Shown in pieces: positions 36,818 through 49,591 of a DNA stretch of 64,000 bases. Source of the stretch: Channa striata (Eukaryota; Chordata; Actinopteri; Anabantiformes; Channidae). Made by a program: the position numbers and the translations under genes. The stretch covers positions 15,743,165 through 15,807,164 of the forward strand of contig CM065172.1 in NCBI GenBank assembly GCA_033026295.1, read 5' to 3'. A model generated the notes under the pieces. It did no database searches. It was not told the DNA's origin and saw only the letters and a program-made list of their open reading frames with translations. Numbering within the stretch: the stretch's first letter is position 1; each line of letters opens with the position of its first letter.

Positions 36818-39800
36818 ATGAGCGGAGATCATGGACATGGAGATACGCAGGTACATCTGGGGCAATAATCTGTGTTTGTTTGTTTGGTTTTTTTTGGCCA
36901 GTTTGTATGAATTCCTTGACAATAACTGTCATAATTTGCAAGCAACTGTTATTTCTCGTCATGTTATGAAATAATTGCAAGGAGCTAAGAAACGTTAGCT
37001 TAACGATAGCTTACCTTAGAAGTTACGCAGTGATTTCAGTGAAAACTTAAAAATGATGTGGAGTTCTTGCATTAAATTGGAGCAAAATAAATATATTTCT
37101 AGGCTGCGTTTGTGTGCCAATTGAAACTTGAATAACCGAGCTACCGGCGTTTTCAAAATTGAAATATTAAAAACATCTTTTTTACAATTCTCAGGTCAAT
37201 TCTGGATCTAAAGGAAGCGGTAGGTCTTCTGGTGATGATTTCTATTCATACTGACTCTGATTTCCAGTTAGATTCGTGATCTGTCTACTGTTAGTTTTTA
37301 AAGGACAGAAATGGCGTCCCAGAGACTAAGTCCCTTCTCCTCCACTCTCTTCCGGCTATTGTTCAAAAAGAGGGTCTCAAATTTACACTTGCGACCCTCG
37401 GTTGTTTAATCCATTGGGGTATTCCGGAAGGGCCGGGCATCGTGTTTATTTTGCATGCTTCAGTTGAATTATATAGAGGTGCAATTACACCGAATTTTGT
37501 AGCCGAAAGTGGCAGGATTGGGGCTGAGGACTTAGTCTCTGCGCCATTTTCTTTTTCTGCATGTAGCAGCCAGGGCGCCGAGCAGTGAGCCAACCGTCTG
37601 CCGTGATATGGAGGCAAGACCTGGGAGCTTATCGCCTCTACCTGCCCCTGTCTTGCCACCAGCTGTACTCTGCCTCCATCTCTGAGCAAGAGGCATTTAT
37701 CTGCACTGCCACCAGGGAATCCTCACACAGGAGTTTCAAACTTTAAGTCACAGAGAAGAAAGTTGCACTGCAGTGTCAAAATGCATTCCACCTTAAACAG
37801 TAATTTTTGCACATATTATAGGCGCCACACATGATTATCAAAAGTATCAAATCGTTTGCAAAGTTGAGAACACTTTTTTAAAGGCTTAATTTGCTGAAAC
37901 ATTTGGTGGAAAGAAAAGCAGACTGTGGGACATGATTTGGTTTATAACTAAAATAGCAAAAAATACTTATTTAACTGCCATGACAACAGGACGCCATGAG
38001 GTGATGATCAAGCCCAGCCAGCTCTATCTCAGTAGACCCATGTAAAATCATACTTATAGCCTTATTGTTTAAGTCCAGGAATATGAGAACAATTATAATG
38101 TATTTATATATAAGTTTTAGCCCAGATTGCAGAAGAAATATGTTTTGTTAAATATGATATATGAGATATATTGCAAAGTATCCAGACGGCATGTTACAAA
38201 TATATTTAAAGTATGACAAGGTTTCAGTTGAAACTTTTTTTTTTTTTTTAATGAAAGATACAGCATGTCCAGCATCACCATATGGGTGTGCACTAAATGA
38301 TGATAAAGGAAATTTCACTAAGCTAGTGTGTTATTCAGGCCTACTGGACACAGGCCCTGGGGCAAACTGAATGCCCACAACATGCATATAGACCAAAATG
38401 TGCTATTTTTTGTTATAACTGCACAGCACACTGAATAGCTTAGTAATAAATCAGGGCAACAACCAAGGACTACTTTAAAATAGTATTACCTGCATCCCAG
38501 TATTTTTAGACATATTGTTTGATTTTGTTTTCAATATCTTTTATAGTGAATGCATAGTATTTTACATTATAGCATAGCTTCTCTTTTCTTTTTAAATAGA
38601 TCAATATGCTTTACTAAAGAAATGCTAGGCTACTGTAAATAGAGGCAAACCTCTACAATGAGACATAGAACAACCAAAAAGGACACAGAAACCACAAAGG
38701 GAAACTATGACTGTGATTGTCACTCCTGTGTTGGTTAAGCACTTACATATAGTACCTGTGCTCAGTGTCACACAATCAGTCCATAAGGTCAGCTACAGCC
38801 AGTGTGTGTGGTGTGACATCGGATTCTGATGGCTCACTGAAGTGTGACTTTCAACAGTACCAAGGAATATAGAAGAAATATAAAGAGTGGTTAACATTCA
38901 GTCAGCTTGTGCTGATGCTCTTCCTACTACAGATAGACACAAGGGGCATCAAGACATGCAGGCAGCTAGAAATAAAAGATGGATTGATATATATTTGGAT
39001 ATATTGTGGGAATTTTTTTCTTCAGATTTTTTTTGGCTTCTAAACAAGTTGTTTTTTCTTCTATATACAGACATTCACAAACATAAAGACAAGCACAAAG
39101 ACAAGGAACACAGACATAGAGATCACAAGAAAGACAAGGAGCGAGAGAAATTCAAGCACAGCAACAGGTAGCATTTCTGTATCTTCCTCTCAACGTCTTG
39201 ATTAAATACTTTTTGATTATTTTGCATAAACTGACCAGTGCTGATTTTGTCAGCCCTCCACACCAGTATGTTTATGCTAGAATTGCTTTAATTTGAACCA
39301 GTGTAGAACATTTTCTTTCTGTTTGGTTGAAATACCTGCAGGCTGCATTAACTCACCAGATGTATGAGTTTGGCTTATTGGAAGCTGCCTACTACTTTGT
39401 TAAAAAACGGTCACATTTACATTGCTTTGGCTGGTGCTTGCTTGGCAGCATATGAATCTGGACCATCTCTGATCTCTGTGGCTTATTTGTGTTCCAGTGA
39501 GCATAAGGAGTACTCTGACAAGAAACACAAAGACAAAGAGAAGCTGAAGTACATCAACAGCGGTTCAGACAAACACAGGGAAAAACATAAAGAGAAAGAT
39601 AAGGACAAGGAGAAGAGGAAAGAAGAGAAGGTTTGTTTATTTGTATTAACTGTGCCTTTTATGAAAGGCTAGAAAGGACTTTAGTGGAGATATTTGTTTG
39701 TTTTCATGATAGAATAATAATTTTGTGAAATTATTATGAAACCTTTGCTTTTTCATAATCACAATATAATTTTATTAATAATCAATTGTTTGATTTTTCT

Positions 39801-42800
39801 CAGATTAAATCAACACATGACAGGCCTAAAAAGGAAAAAGAAAATGGCTATGTGAGGTAAATAGCACCACTTTGGTGTATGTTATGTGAAATTTAAGGAC
39901 TTATAAAGGAGTCATTTTGTATAGAATATGTCAAAAATTAACAGTTGTGTGCAAAAGTTTGCAACACCATATTTGAAAATAGCAAAAGGAAAAAAAAACA
40001 AAAAATATTTTTTCATCAACATAATATTTGTATTTAATATTTGTATATAATAATGTCTATTCAGCTAGTACAAATGTTTGTTCATAAGAAATTAAATTAA
40101 ATTTACTTTTAATAGATTAAAAGTCAACTTTTAATTAATCTATTAATGGGGATGCAAACTTTTGCACTGTAATCCACTACATGTCAGTTTAAAGGTATTT
40201 AGACATAACACTAAACTTTATATAATCACAATGCATATTCATCCATCCATCCACTATCTGTAACTGCTGATCCTGTGTAGGGTTGCGGGCGGGATGCAGC
40301 CTATCCCAGCTGTCATAGGTCAAGAGTAAGGGTCTACCTTGGACAGGTCTCCAGCCTATGTCAGGGACAACACAGGGACTTAAGACCATTTCATACATGA
40401 GAATGACTAGAGAATGTCAGAATGATCAGGTCCAAACATGCTGGCTGTTGTTGCGCCGATATCAGTAGTAGATGTATTCAGATGTATCCGCATTAGTACG
40501 AGTTCTTCACCATTGGGTGTTTGTATTTGCTCGATTTTGTGGCAGTTGTGAGAAAAGGACGTCATCAACACGCCCACTTACTGAGTTTTAGTGAGTATTA
40601 CTTCCTCTATTCAAACATGAGCTCAGCTGGAGGTAATTCGGACTTTGCACTAGGGAGCTAGCTGGGTGAAATCCAGATATTGTCAGGGCCAGCAGACTTC
40701 ACACATACAACCCCTCCATGTAAAGTCTGGATTATGTCTGAATTCTAGTGCATGTCTGAAAGGGGCTATATACAGACAGACAACCATTCACACCTAAGAG
40801 CAATTTGGATTCACCAATTAACCTAACAGGCATATCTTTGGACTGTGGGAGGAAACCGGAGTAGCCAGCGGAAACCCATGCAAGCACGCAGAGAACATGC
40901 AGACTCCACACAGAAAGGCCAAAGCAAACTGGGGATAATATTTTATTGATAAAAATAATTATTTGTTTTGATGTTTTTACCATTTCAAAATAAAGGATTG
41001 CAAACCTTTGCTACCAACTGTAATACAGCAGTACTAGTTAGTGATTGGTTATGATTTATGGAATATCCTTTTCAATGTGTGATTTAGAGACACAAGTCCT
41101 GCTGGCATTAAGAGTGAGCCTGAAGAAGACAACGGCTTTTATCCTTCTCCCCAACACAACAAGAACTCAAAACGAGAGTATGACGATAAAGAGTGGGTAT
41201 TATTGAAATGTTGTTACATTTAAGGTTTGGTTGTCTAATTTCTAATTTATTTTTTAATCTAAGATTCAGTAAATGTATCAATATTTGTTTACAGATGTGA
41301 ATACAAGCCCAAAAAAGTCAAAGCAGAACATGACAAAAAGGCCCAGAAGCGGAAACATGAGTATGAAGAAGATGAGGTGGATGAGGTAATTTTTTTGCAG
41401 TGATGCATTTTTATATCTTTTATTCTGGGGATATCTGCTCTTTATTTTTATTATGCTGTATTAACTTGTTTTAGGACATCAAGCCTAAAATTAAAACAAA
41501 ATATAAAAAGGCAACAGAGGGAAAGAAAAGCAAAAAAGAAGAAGAGGAGAAATGGAAATGGTAAGTTAACTTAGTAAAGAAGTAGTTACACACCACCAAC
41601 AGTTAGCTCATATGAACTTCTAACATATGGGTTGAGTCTTGTTTTTTATGGTAATTAGGTGGGAGGAAGAACGATATACTGATGGCTCCAAATGGCGCTT
41701 TCTCGAACACAAGGGTCCGGTATTTGCACCTCCATATGAACCCTTGCCTGACAAAGTCAAATTTTACTATGATGGTGAGTAACAAATAACCTGGCCGCTA
41801 ATAATCATTTTTGAATAAACCTATAATTGTTTTTTTCTGTATTTTTAGGCAAGCCTATGAAACTTAGTGCTCCTGCTGAAGAGGTAGCCACTTTTTTTGC
41901 CAAGATGTTGGATCACGAGTACACTACTAAGGACATCTTCAGGAAGAACTTCTTTAAAGACTGGAGGAAGGTAAGGAGATAAAACATATTGAATTGTCTC
42001 AGCTTGGCCATACGATTTTAGAAGTTCAAGTATTTAAATAGGACATGATGCTTATTTGTTTTTGTTTATTTTAGGAAATGACATCAGAGGAGAAATCAAA
42101 GATCACTGACCTAAACAAGTGTGACTTTAGCGAGATGAATGACTACTTCAAGGCCCAATCAGAAGCTAGGAAGCAAATGTCTAAAGAGGAGAAACAGGTA
42201 CGGCTGTATTCATTTCTCAACCCTAAAAATCATGTGGTACATGTCAATGTATTCTCCCATTTTTCAAACTTTTTAGAAAATCAAAGAGGAAAATGAGAGA
42301 CTCCTCCAGGAGTATGGTTTTTGCATAATGGACAACCACAAGGAAAGAATTGGAAACTTCCGCACTGAGCCACCGGGCCTGTTCCGGGGACGAGGCGACC
42401 ATCCAAAGATGGGCATGCTGAAACGCCGCATCAGACCTGAAGACGTCATTATTAACTGTAGCAAGTGCGTAATGTAATCACCTACTTCACTGCCATGGAC
42501 TTCCTATCTCTATTTTATTTTTGTGTGGATAGGGGAAAAATGTATTTCGGTTAAATTAAAGCTAATTTTCATCTGCAGTCCCACTGGCAGGCCATATCAA
42601 ATATCATAATCGACAATAGAACAATAAAACAAAAACAAGACTCATAACATGATAAAGACACAAAGACAGTCTTTTCTTCAAGATACTCTCAAAGATCATT
42701 GAGTTCTTAAATCCAAATTTACACGTTACAAATATATTCACTTAACGGGGTGGAGCCAAGCCATTTAAAATGTTATACACACAAAACAAATCAAAATATA

Positions 42801-44329
42801 ATCTAAACTCGTCAAGCTGAGAAGATGATGTTTCTCCAGTGTACTAGTTTTGTACAAAGAGTTTTTTATTTCTTCAAAGTCTCTAAAGCTTTAATGCCAA
42901 CATGTAATACAGTAAGGCAGGAAACGGAACATAGCATGTATAAATATCATAGCTGCATTCATAGTAAAACAGGTACAGGTTTTGACGATGTAAAAAAATG
43001 TTTTCTAAAGTTCAGACGTGGATCAAAGCCAGGGGGCTGTTTGCTGACTTTCAAAAAGAAAGATTATTTTGTGTTGTTAATGTTCAGTCTACAACGAGAT
43101 TAATCAAACCACTGTCTGATCTTCTCTGCCACTTCTTTACTGCACAGCAGCTAGCTCAGGTATTTTAGATGTAAACATGTATTCACATGAAAATGAGAAC
43201 TATTAAGTGGGCTCTCATAATAAGTACAAGTCTATTAATAGCTGCTATGTTGTGACTGCTGGATTTTCTTTATAGACAGTGGGATTTTTTTCTTCTGATG
43301 TGTGTTTTTCCATGCCTCATGGGGCAGTGGGTGTGAATAAGTTGATGGGAATTTGCATTACATGTGCTGCTTGTGGAATGCACAGTAGAGTTAATGTACC
43401 ATTAATGCATCTTTGAACACGTGCTGACACTTCATCTAAGGTTGCCCTTCTGTAAGAATACACTATGTGAGTATCTGACCCGGGGGGACATATCGTGGCA
43501 CACGTTACTAATCAAGATGGGGTTTGATTTACAAGCACATATCTGTTCTCTGTTGTTTCATATTTGTCTCATAGCTCTTGTGTTTACAAGTTAAATCTTG
43601 AACTGTTCCCTTAAGGTAGAAATTCAACTTCATTTTTTACTGTAGATTTATTACTCATCTGTCAATACACATGTTAAAAACAGCCTAGGTGGGGTAAGAC
43701 AGCACAGCACTCGTCGAAATGCTAATATACACAGGGGAAGGGCTGTCACATGTTTTAATCTGCCTTTTTTTCTGCAGAGACTCCAAGCAACCTAAACCCC
43801 CCCCAGGGACAAAATGGAAGGAAGTTCGCCATGATAACAAGGTGACCTGGCTGGCATCTTGGACAGAGAACATTCAGGGCTCCATCAAGTACATCATGTT
43901 GAATCCTAGCTCCAGGATAAAGGTACCAGCGGCCTCAAGGCTGAGTTTCCAGCCTCAGTACCAACCCAAATGTAGGGTTACATATTTAACCAGTTTCCCC
44001 TAAATAAAAGAATACTGCTGTCTGTGTATGTTTGTGCAGGGGGAAAAAGACTGGCAAAAATATGAGACTGCCCGAAGGTTAAAGAAGTGTGTGGACCGCA
44101 TCCGAGCGCAGTATAGAGAAGACTGGAAGTCAAAAGAGATGAGGATCAGGCAGAGAGCTGTCGCATTGTATTTCATAGACAAGGTGAGAAATACAGTAAA
44201 TTGAAGCGATAAAATACAAAACAAGTGGGAATAATTAATTACAACCACCAAACTTTTAACTAGCGATGCATCTGAAAACACAGTGGATGGAAATTCAATT
44301 CTACCATCAGAGTAAGTTATAGTGAAGTA

Positions 44330-44367
<38 letters not shown>

Positions 44368-47300
44368 GCCACCTTTGATTACTTAAGTAAATGATACAGG
44401 TTCAGTTCATGCCACTGGTACATGTAAGCCAAGATGTTTCACTCCTTAGTCTTCACTGTGATCATGATGCATGGTGTCTCCAATGAAGCTGGCACTGAGG
44501 GCAGGTAACGAAAAGGAGGAAGGTGAGACAGCGGACACAGTGGGTTGCTGTTCGCTGCGTGTGGAGCATGTCAATCTTCACCCAAAGATGGACGATCAAG
44601 AGTACGTGGTGGAGTTTGACTTCTTGGGAAAAGACTCTATCCGCTATTACAACAAGATCCCCGTGGAAAAAAGGGTAAGAAAGCGAAGAGAAGAATTAAA
44701 GACAGTTAAATTAATGGAAGACAGAAGACTTGTGACAGATATATTAACTGTGCTTTCATTTTTGGGGTTTTTTTTGAGTGTGAATAACAAATGTGAATTT
44801 ACTGGTAATAATAGACACTGGTAATAATAGACACGTAAAAGCAAATGCAAGAAAAAGATGACTAAGGGTTGTTATATGCCCATCTACTTTGGTATAATGC
44901 TGCAGTGATAGTGGTGATATTTTTAAGTTGATCAGTCCAACCACTAACAGAAACCACCTGCTCTTGTCACCATGAACAGAAATAATATAGCACCCCCAAC
45001 TGGAAAATACATAATAGTACAAAAACAAAGTCACTGTATTCTGAAGCATAAAATGTCACTGTCTGCTAAATAAAGCTTTGTGGATTTTACAACAGGTTTT
45101 TAAAAATCTTCAATTGTTTCTGGAGAACAAGCAGCCTGAAGACGACCTCTTTGACAGATTAAATGTAAGATAAACACACATCAGTTTGTCTGATGGGAAT
45201 ACTTTGCGTTGCTTTACCTTCCACAACTATGTCTTTCATTGCCTTTTTCTGTGACTCCTGCAGACCTGTATTCTCAATAAGCACTTACAGGAGCTGATGG
45301 ATGGATTGACAGCCAAGGTTTTTCGTACCTACAATGCCTCCATCACCTTGCAACAGCAGCTCAAAGAACTTTCCTGCCGTGAGTTTCACAGCTTCAGTCA
45401 GTCTTACTGCAGCTTATTTGAACAAAAAACGATGTTTCTAAATCTAGATACATGTAGTAATACCTTGATATTACACAGTTTTGCAGTAACTACATTTAAA
45501 ACAGATTACAGTGCAATAAATGGCTCAGCAATAAATGTACTGTACCTGTAGTTTATTGCATATGACAAAAATACATAAGCACTGCTATATTTTGGTTTGT
45601 CATTTCACATTTCAAATTTTAAACTCCTCTTTACCTTCTTGTGTTTTGTTGGATCACCAGCTGATGACAGCATCCCAGCTAAGATCTTGTCATACAATCG
45701 AGCCAACCGAGCAGTGGCTATCCTCTGTAACCACCAGAGAGCTCCACCAAAAACATTTGAGAAGTCCATGCAAAACCTTCAGACCAAGGTGAACACCTGT
45801 GTTGCACCTTTCTTACGTTTTATTGTTCCCTCACAAGCGGAGATGTGTGGGTGTCTATTTAGTTCTTTTTTAGAAAAAAATCAGATTTTTAAAGATAATA
45901 AAGCTGTATTTCTTATCTGATGAAAGTTGCGTCACTCGTTTTTGTTGTGATTGCAGATTGATGAGAAGCAGAATCAGCTGTCTGCAGCTAGGAAGCAGCT
46001 GAAGGCTGCCAAGGCTGATCACAAAGCTTCACATGATGAAAAGAGTAAAAAGTAAGCATGTCCAAGTGCAGCTTGAGTTTTATACATCATTTAAATTTCA
46101 GGGTGTACTATTTGTACAAACTCCTAAAGACCAGCTTCCAGATATTTTAAAAGACCATCTGCATAATTTTCTTTCTCGTTTTTACTCTGTCCTTTTACTC
46201 TGTCTCTCTTTTTCTTCACATCTCTTCTTTCCTCTATGCATTTCTATTTTTTTTTCAATCCTCACTCTGTCTGTCTTCGTGTCTCACTCAGAGCTGTTGA
46301 GGTGAAACGTAAAGCAGTCCAAAGGATAGAAGAGCATCTTATGAAACTTCAGATGCAGGCCACAGACAGAGAGGAGAACAAGCAGATTGCACTTGGCACC
46401 TCCAAGCTCAACTACCTGGATCCACGCATCTCTGTTGCATGGTATTTTTCTGACACAGAACATATTGTTTATATCAGCTTTTTGACTACTAACCATTATT
46501 TGATTACAGGTATTATTAGAGTAAAGCCAAAAACATGGAATGGGTGAACCACCTACTGTTTAATTGGCCAGCTTTCTCTGGGTGACTGGGTGTATCCAGA
46601 GTCTATATCTACCTTGGTGACAGAAAGACAGGAAATGCTCTTGCATTGTAGGAAAAGGAGCAGCACAGGCAAAAAAGTTAACGGCTGCATAAGGAAAATA
46701 AGAGGAAGAAAAGCATGTGAGGACAAGGAACAATGGGTTTTGTTTCTCAAAGCCAGGGAGCGTCCCCAAACAGTACTCCTTCCTCCATGTGGGAAGTCAA
46801 TGAGGAGCTGTCTGTCCCTCAATGGAAGGCCAGGCCACAGAAATGGGGAACAGTGGTCCACCCTACCCAACCCATGCCCCACAGCTATTTATGGAGAACC
46901 TCCTCCTGTAACAATGGATACAAGAATGCTCTGTGTTGTGCCAGGTTGTAAGGCATGAGAAATGGGGTCTCTACTTCTAGGGTGGTGTTCAACATTTTAA
47001 TTGAATCTGTATGTATGTAGTTGTATTAGTAACTGAGATTTAAAAAAAAGTCAAATCAAATTAAGGCACATTATTTTGTCACATAGACAATAGTAGAGAG
47101 ATTTGCAGACAATAAAGACATTCCTTGATGGAGCAATTCATTGGACTGTTTTAAAGTCTCATTGTGTTAGTACTTGGTTGGTAGGTCAGTTGATAAGGCA
47201 CTTTACCAGGGAGCACAGTGGTTCTAGTCCTGGTTTCTCCTGTGCGTGTGTCGAAGTGTCCTCGGGCAAGGCACTGAGCCCCAAGTTGTTACCCAAGTTG

Positions 47301-48557
47301 CACCTAGGTCAGGAGAGCCTCTTGCATGGCAGCTGCCATTATATGTGTGTGTGTGTGTGTGTGTGTGTAAATGGGTGAAGTGAATAAAAAGGAACATTGT
47401 AAAGAACTTTGGATAAAAGTGCTATACATGCAGACCATTTATCTTACTAACAGCTACAACGTTTACATGAATTAAGGCAAGTTAAATCATCTGTTTAGGT
47501 CACTGTGAGCTACATAAGTTTGTGTCACAGAGCATCATTACAGTGAAGTACTTGGAGAGTTACTGTAAACATATTTTTTATGTTTTTACAAGAGCATGAG
47601 ATGAGGTGGTTAGCTATCATTAGTACAAGTACAATGATATATGTTTCATCCAAAATTTCAAAATGTATCAAACAGGATTCAAGCGAGTCCTTGGTTTTAA
47701 ATACTTTTCTTTGTTTAAACTCTATGAAATTTTATGTAAATCAGAGAAGACACAAGAATGAAGAACATTTAAAGGCAAAGGCATCTTAACCAAGCCTGAC
47801 AAAAGTTTCAATATAGCTTAAAAGAACTGAGCCAAGCTCGATGCAGTCCTTTATCACTTTAAACATCTTAAATTGTCAAAGAATAAAAACCAGAAGGGTT
47901 ACTGATAACATCATGGAGGACTATCTAGTACCATGACAGTTGCATAATAGACCTTCTTCATATTACAGTACAAAAGTAGCAGTAATATCTATGATGGTTG
48001 CATTATATATAGGTGAGCTAGTTTCAGATTGTTTTATGCACCTTTGCGTTCTGTCATTGCTGAATAGAACAGAGCCATTGATAATTATCTTTGATTTTAC
48101 AGCTCTAACAAAATGTCTGTAGTGAGCAGGATCTGTGCCAGGATCATATCATATGAGTCACTTAAAGTGTAATCATTACCATAATTTCAGTACACCGCTC
48201 ATATGGACTGTGTAGATTGTAGTAAACAATATATTGTGCTAATATAATAATAATTGACTAAGCAGAACACTAAACAAACCGGGGTCATTAATAAAATCAT
48301 AACATTTATTGTAAAGCACATAAGCTGCAAAGAATAAAAAATTCAGTTGACATCTGACCCACTGTCTAGTTTCCTTCATGAAATGAGCAGTGGATGCATT
48401 CAGCGTGTCAGAGAAATCACAGCACTTACCTGCGTAATCTTTCCTCCTGTTCAGGTGCAAGAAATGGGGTGTTCCCATTGAGAAGATCTACAACAAAACC
48501 CAGAGAGAGAAGTTTGCCTGGGCAATTGACATGGCTGAAAAGGACTATGAGTTTTAG
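36818..48557 (+). CDS. top1: DNA topoisomerase I, nuclear (type IB)
   Basis: Twenty-one coding exons: 36818-36850, 37195-37219, 39071-39167, 39498-39630, 39804-39856, 41088-41192, 41295-41385, 41475-41560, 41659-41774, 41849-41970, 42075-42197, 42277-42464, 43778-43922, 44040-44183, 44489-44674, 45096-45164, 45264-45378, 45661-45788, 45957-46051, 46292-46441, 48455-48557. They give 768 aa (human 765). The enzyme nicks one DNA strand through a 3'-phosphotyrosine, lets supercoils relax and reseals. It acts in nucleus and nucleolus and is the camptothecin target. A charged Lys/His/Asp/Glu N-terminal domain ([20 protein letters not shown]) carries nuclear localisation signals. The core begins near WKWWEEERY. 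Catalytic residues by alignment with human are Arg491, Lys535, Arg593, His635 and Tyr726 ([10 protein letters not shown]). The coiled linker is in exons 18-20 and the C-terminus is [14 protein letters not shown]. Exon 15 has an unusually pyrimidine-poor acceptor. Confidence 0.97.
37309..37552. repeat. Foldback inverted repeat in top1 intron 2
   Basis: AAATGGCG plus AGAGACTAAGTCC (37309-37333, four bases between the two blocks) is matched in reverse complement by GGACTTAGTCTCT plus CGCCATTT (37528-37549, one base between). The loop is about 195 bases. The region is CpG-richer than the rest of the 1.85-kb intron. It may be a small TIR element or an intronic regulatory element. The remainder of the intron (37553-39070) shows nothing recognisable. 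Confidence 0.55.
40236..40925 (+). repeat. 'catccatcc' teleost repeat, interrupted by an insertion
   Basis: The first half (40236-40380: ATCCATCCATCCACTATCTG, then GGGTTGCGGGCGGG and a CCTATCCCAGCTGTCATAGG block) and second half (40775-40925: ATTCACACCTAAGAGCAATT to AACATGCAGACTCCACACAG) are consecutive pieces of one high-copy fish repeat. They are separated by the insertion at 40384-40768. Confidence 0.7.
40384..40768. mobile_element. MITE inserted into the 'catccatcc' repeat
   Basis: The ends GACCATTTCATACATGAG and (complemented) TAGCCCCTTTCAGACATGCA are related inverted repeats, and the segment splits an otherwise continuous repeat. The ends resemble a fish MITE whose termini read CCCCTTTCACACATGC. 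No coding capacity. Confidence 0.55.
44333..44366. repeat. Poly(T)34 tract in top1 intron 14
   Basis: 34 uninterrupted T, lying 122 bases before exon 15. It may be a retrotransposon tail on the opposite strand, or simply a homopolymer. It is too far from the exon to be a standard pyrimidine tract. Confidence 0.9.
47170..47445 (+). mobile_element. tRNA-derived SINE in top1 intron 20
   Basis: A tRNA-like head contains A-box-like GGTAGGTCAGTTGATAAGGC (47180) and B-box-like GTGGTTCTAGTCC (47218-47230). A body typical of fish SINEs follows ('gaagtgtcctcgggcaaggc', a GT microsatellite at 47344-47369, then 'actttggataaaagtgctat' and 'cagaccattta'). It is degenerate and probably inactive. The rest of intron 20 (46442-48454) has no recognisable gene. 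Confidence 0.75.
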
Positions 48558-49585
48558 ATACACTTAATGTTTCTAGTAAAGATGATTTGTAGTTGAGTGA
48601 TTCCACTGTGTGGTTAGTCTAGAGCTGTGAAGAAGGAGGGTAAGACTTTGTTGGAGCTGTCACTACAGGTTCATAAATGTGATGTAAATAGGAACTGGTT
48701 GTGAATATAGAAAAATAACTCCTCAATCATTTGACCAAGCTACCAAATGGCAGCTCTTTAAAAATGAGCAGTAGTGTGTATGTAGCTGCAGTTATCTGCC
48801 CATGATTAAACATACATGAACACATTAGTATTACCTTTTGTCAGATATGACTTTACTGACATTTTGAAGCCATCAGATTTATTGAGAAATGCTATATTCT
48901 CATATAATAATGAATTAATAAATGTTTCTATAGGAGACTGTGAGAAACATGATGAGAGAATAATATGAAGAAGTTCACTTTTAGTGTGAAAGACTGGTAC
49001 AATAAAATAAGCCTTATCGACTGATGACAGTGTGAAGAATAGAAGTCCTAGCATTATGCTTACATGATTATTAGCACACAGAATGTCATCTTTTGCCACT
49101 TAGTTTGATTTTGTTTATTTCAGGGATGTACATATTTTTTTCGTTTTCAGTGACTATGATTCAGTGTTTTTTAAATGGTGTGCTTTATGCATTGTCAACA
49201 AAAAGCTATTCATTGCTCATATGCAACTTGTGTGTCTGTTTCTGCAGTTTTATAATGCACAACACATAACATTCCTCTAGGTTACTTGAACCAGCTGAAG
49301 TACAGCATAATGTTTTGTGTGTCACAAGCTAAAAGAGATTGTTCTTTCTAAAAGATATGGTTTCTGGGAGGGTTTCATTTTGCCACAAAACATGAAAAAA
49401 AGGAACTCAAAGAAGTCTTTCATTGTAGTGTGCTGTTTTTTTGTATTGCCGTGATTATGCAGAAATTGTCCTCCCCTATTTATTTCCCAAATGTGAATGG
49501 AAATTCTTACTTCTGTCAATAATAGTTCTTGATATTTGCTCCTTGTTGGTTGAATGCTTATTGTTTTTAGCTTTGTAGTTTTCAG

Positions 49586-49591
49586 AATAAA
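49586..49591 (+). promoter_or_regulatory. top1: top1 poly(A) signal
   Basis: AATAAA about 1.03 kb after the stop, followed by a T-rich downstream region. A 3'UTR of this size fits vertebrate TOP1. Earlier AATAAA-like motifs exist in the AT-rich UTR (for example at 49000-49010). Confidence 0.5.

Larger units (their letters stand above)
39941..41022. mobile_element. Tc1-like TIR element(s), composite
   Basis: The left end ACAGTTGTGTGCAAAAGTTT (39941) has two inverted partners: GCAAACTTTTGCACTGT at 40154-40170 and TGCAAACCTTTGCTACCAAC at 41000-41019. The inner pair bounds a roughly 230-base MITE. The outer pair bounds about 1.08 kb that now holds other repeats. The ends resemble Tc1/mariner-type fish elements. 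No transposase is visible. Confidence 0.6.

Noticed and set aside
41192..41200. Alternative donor for top1 exon 6 (GAGTGG|gtatta)
   Set aside because: It would place ATG TGA at the start of exon 7 and stop the frame; the donor after GA (gtgggt) keeps the frame and the conserved YKPKKVK block.
42465..43777. 1.3-kb top1 intron 12 with several open frames, considered as a mobile element
   Set aside because: I found no inverted ends, tail or protein motif that would support an element; a repeat library search would decide.
46590..46958. 122-codon frame in top1 intron 20
   Set aside because: No recognisable motif; another overlapping frame is also open, and the segment is skipped by the exon 20-21 join that gives the expected TOP1 C-terminus.
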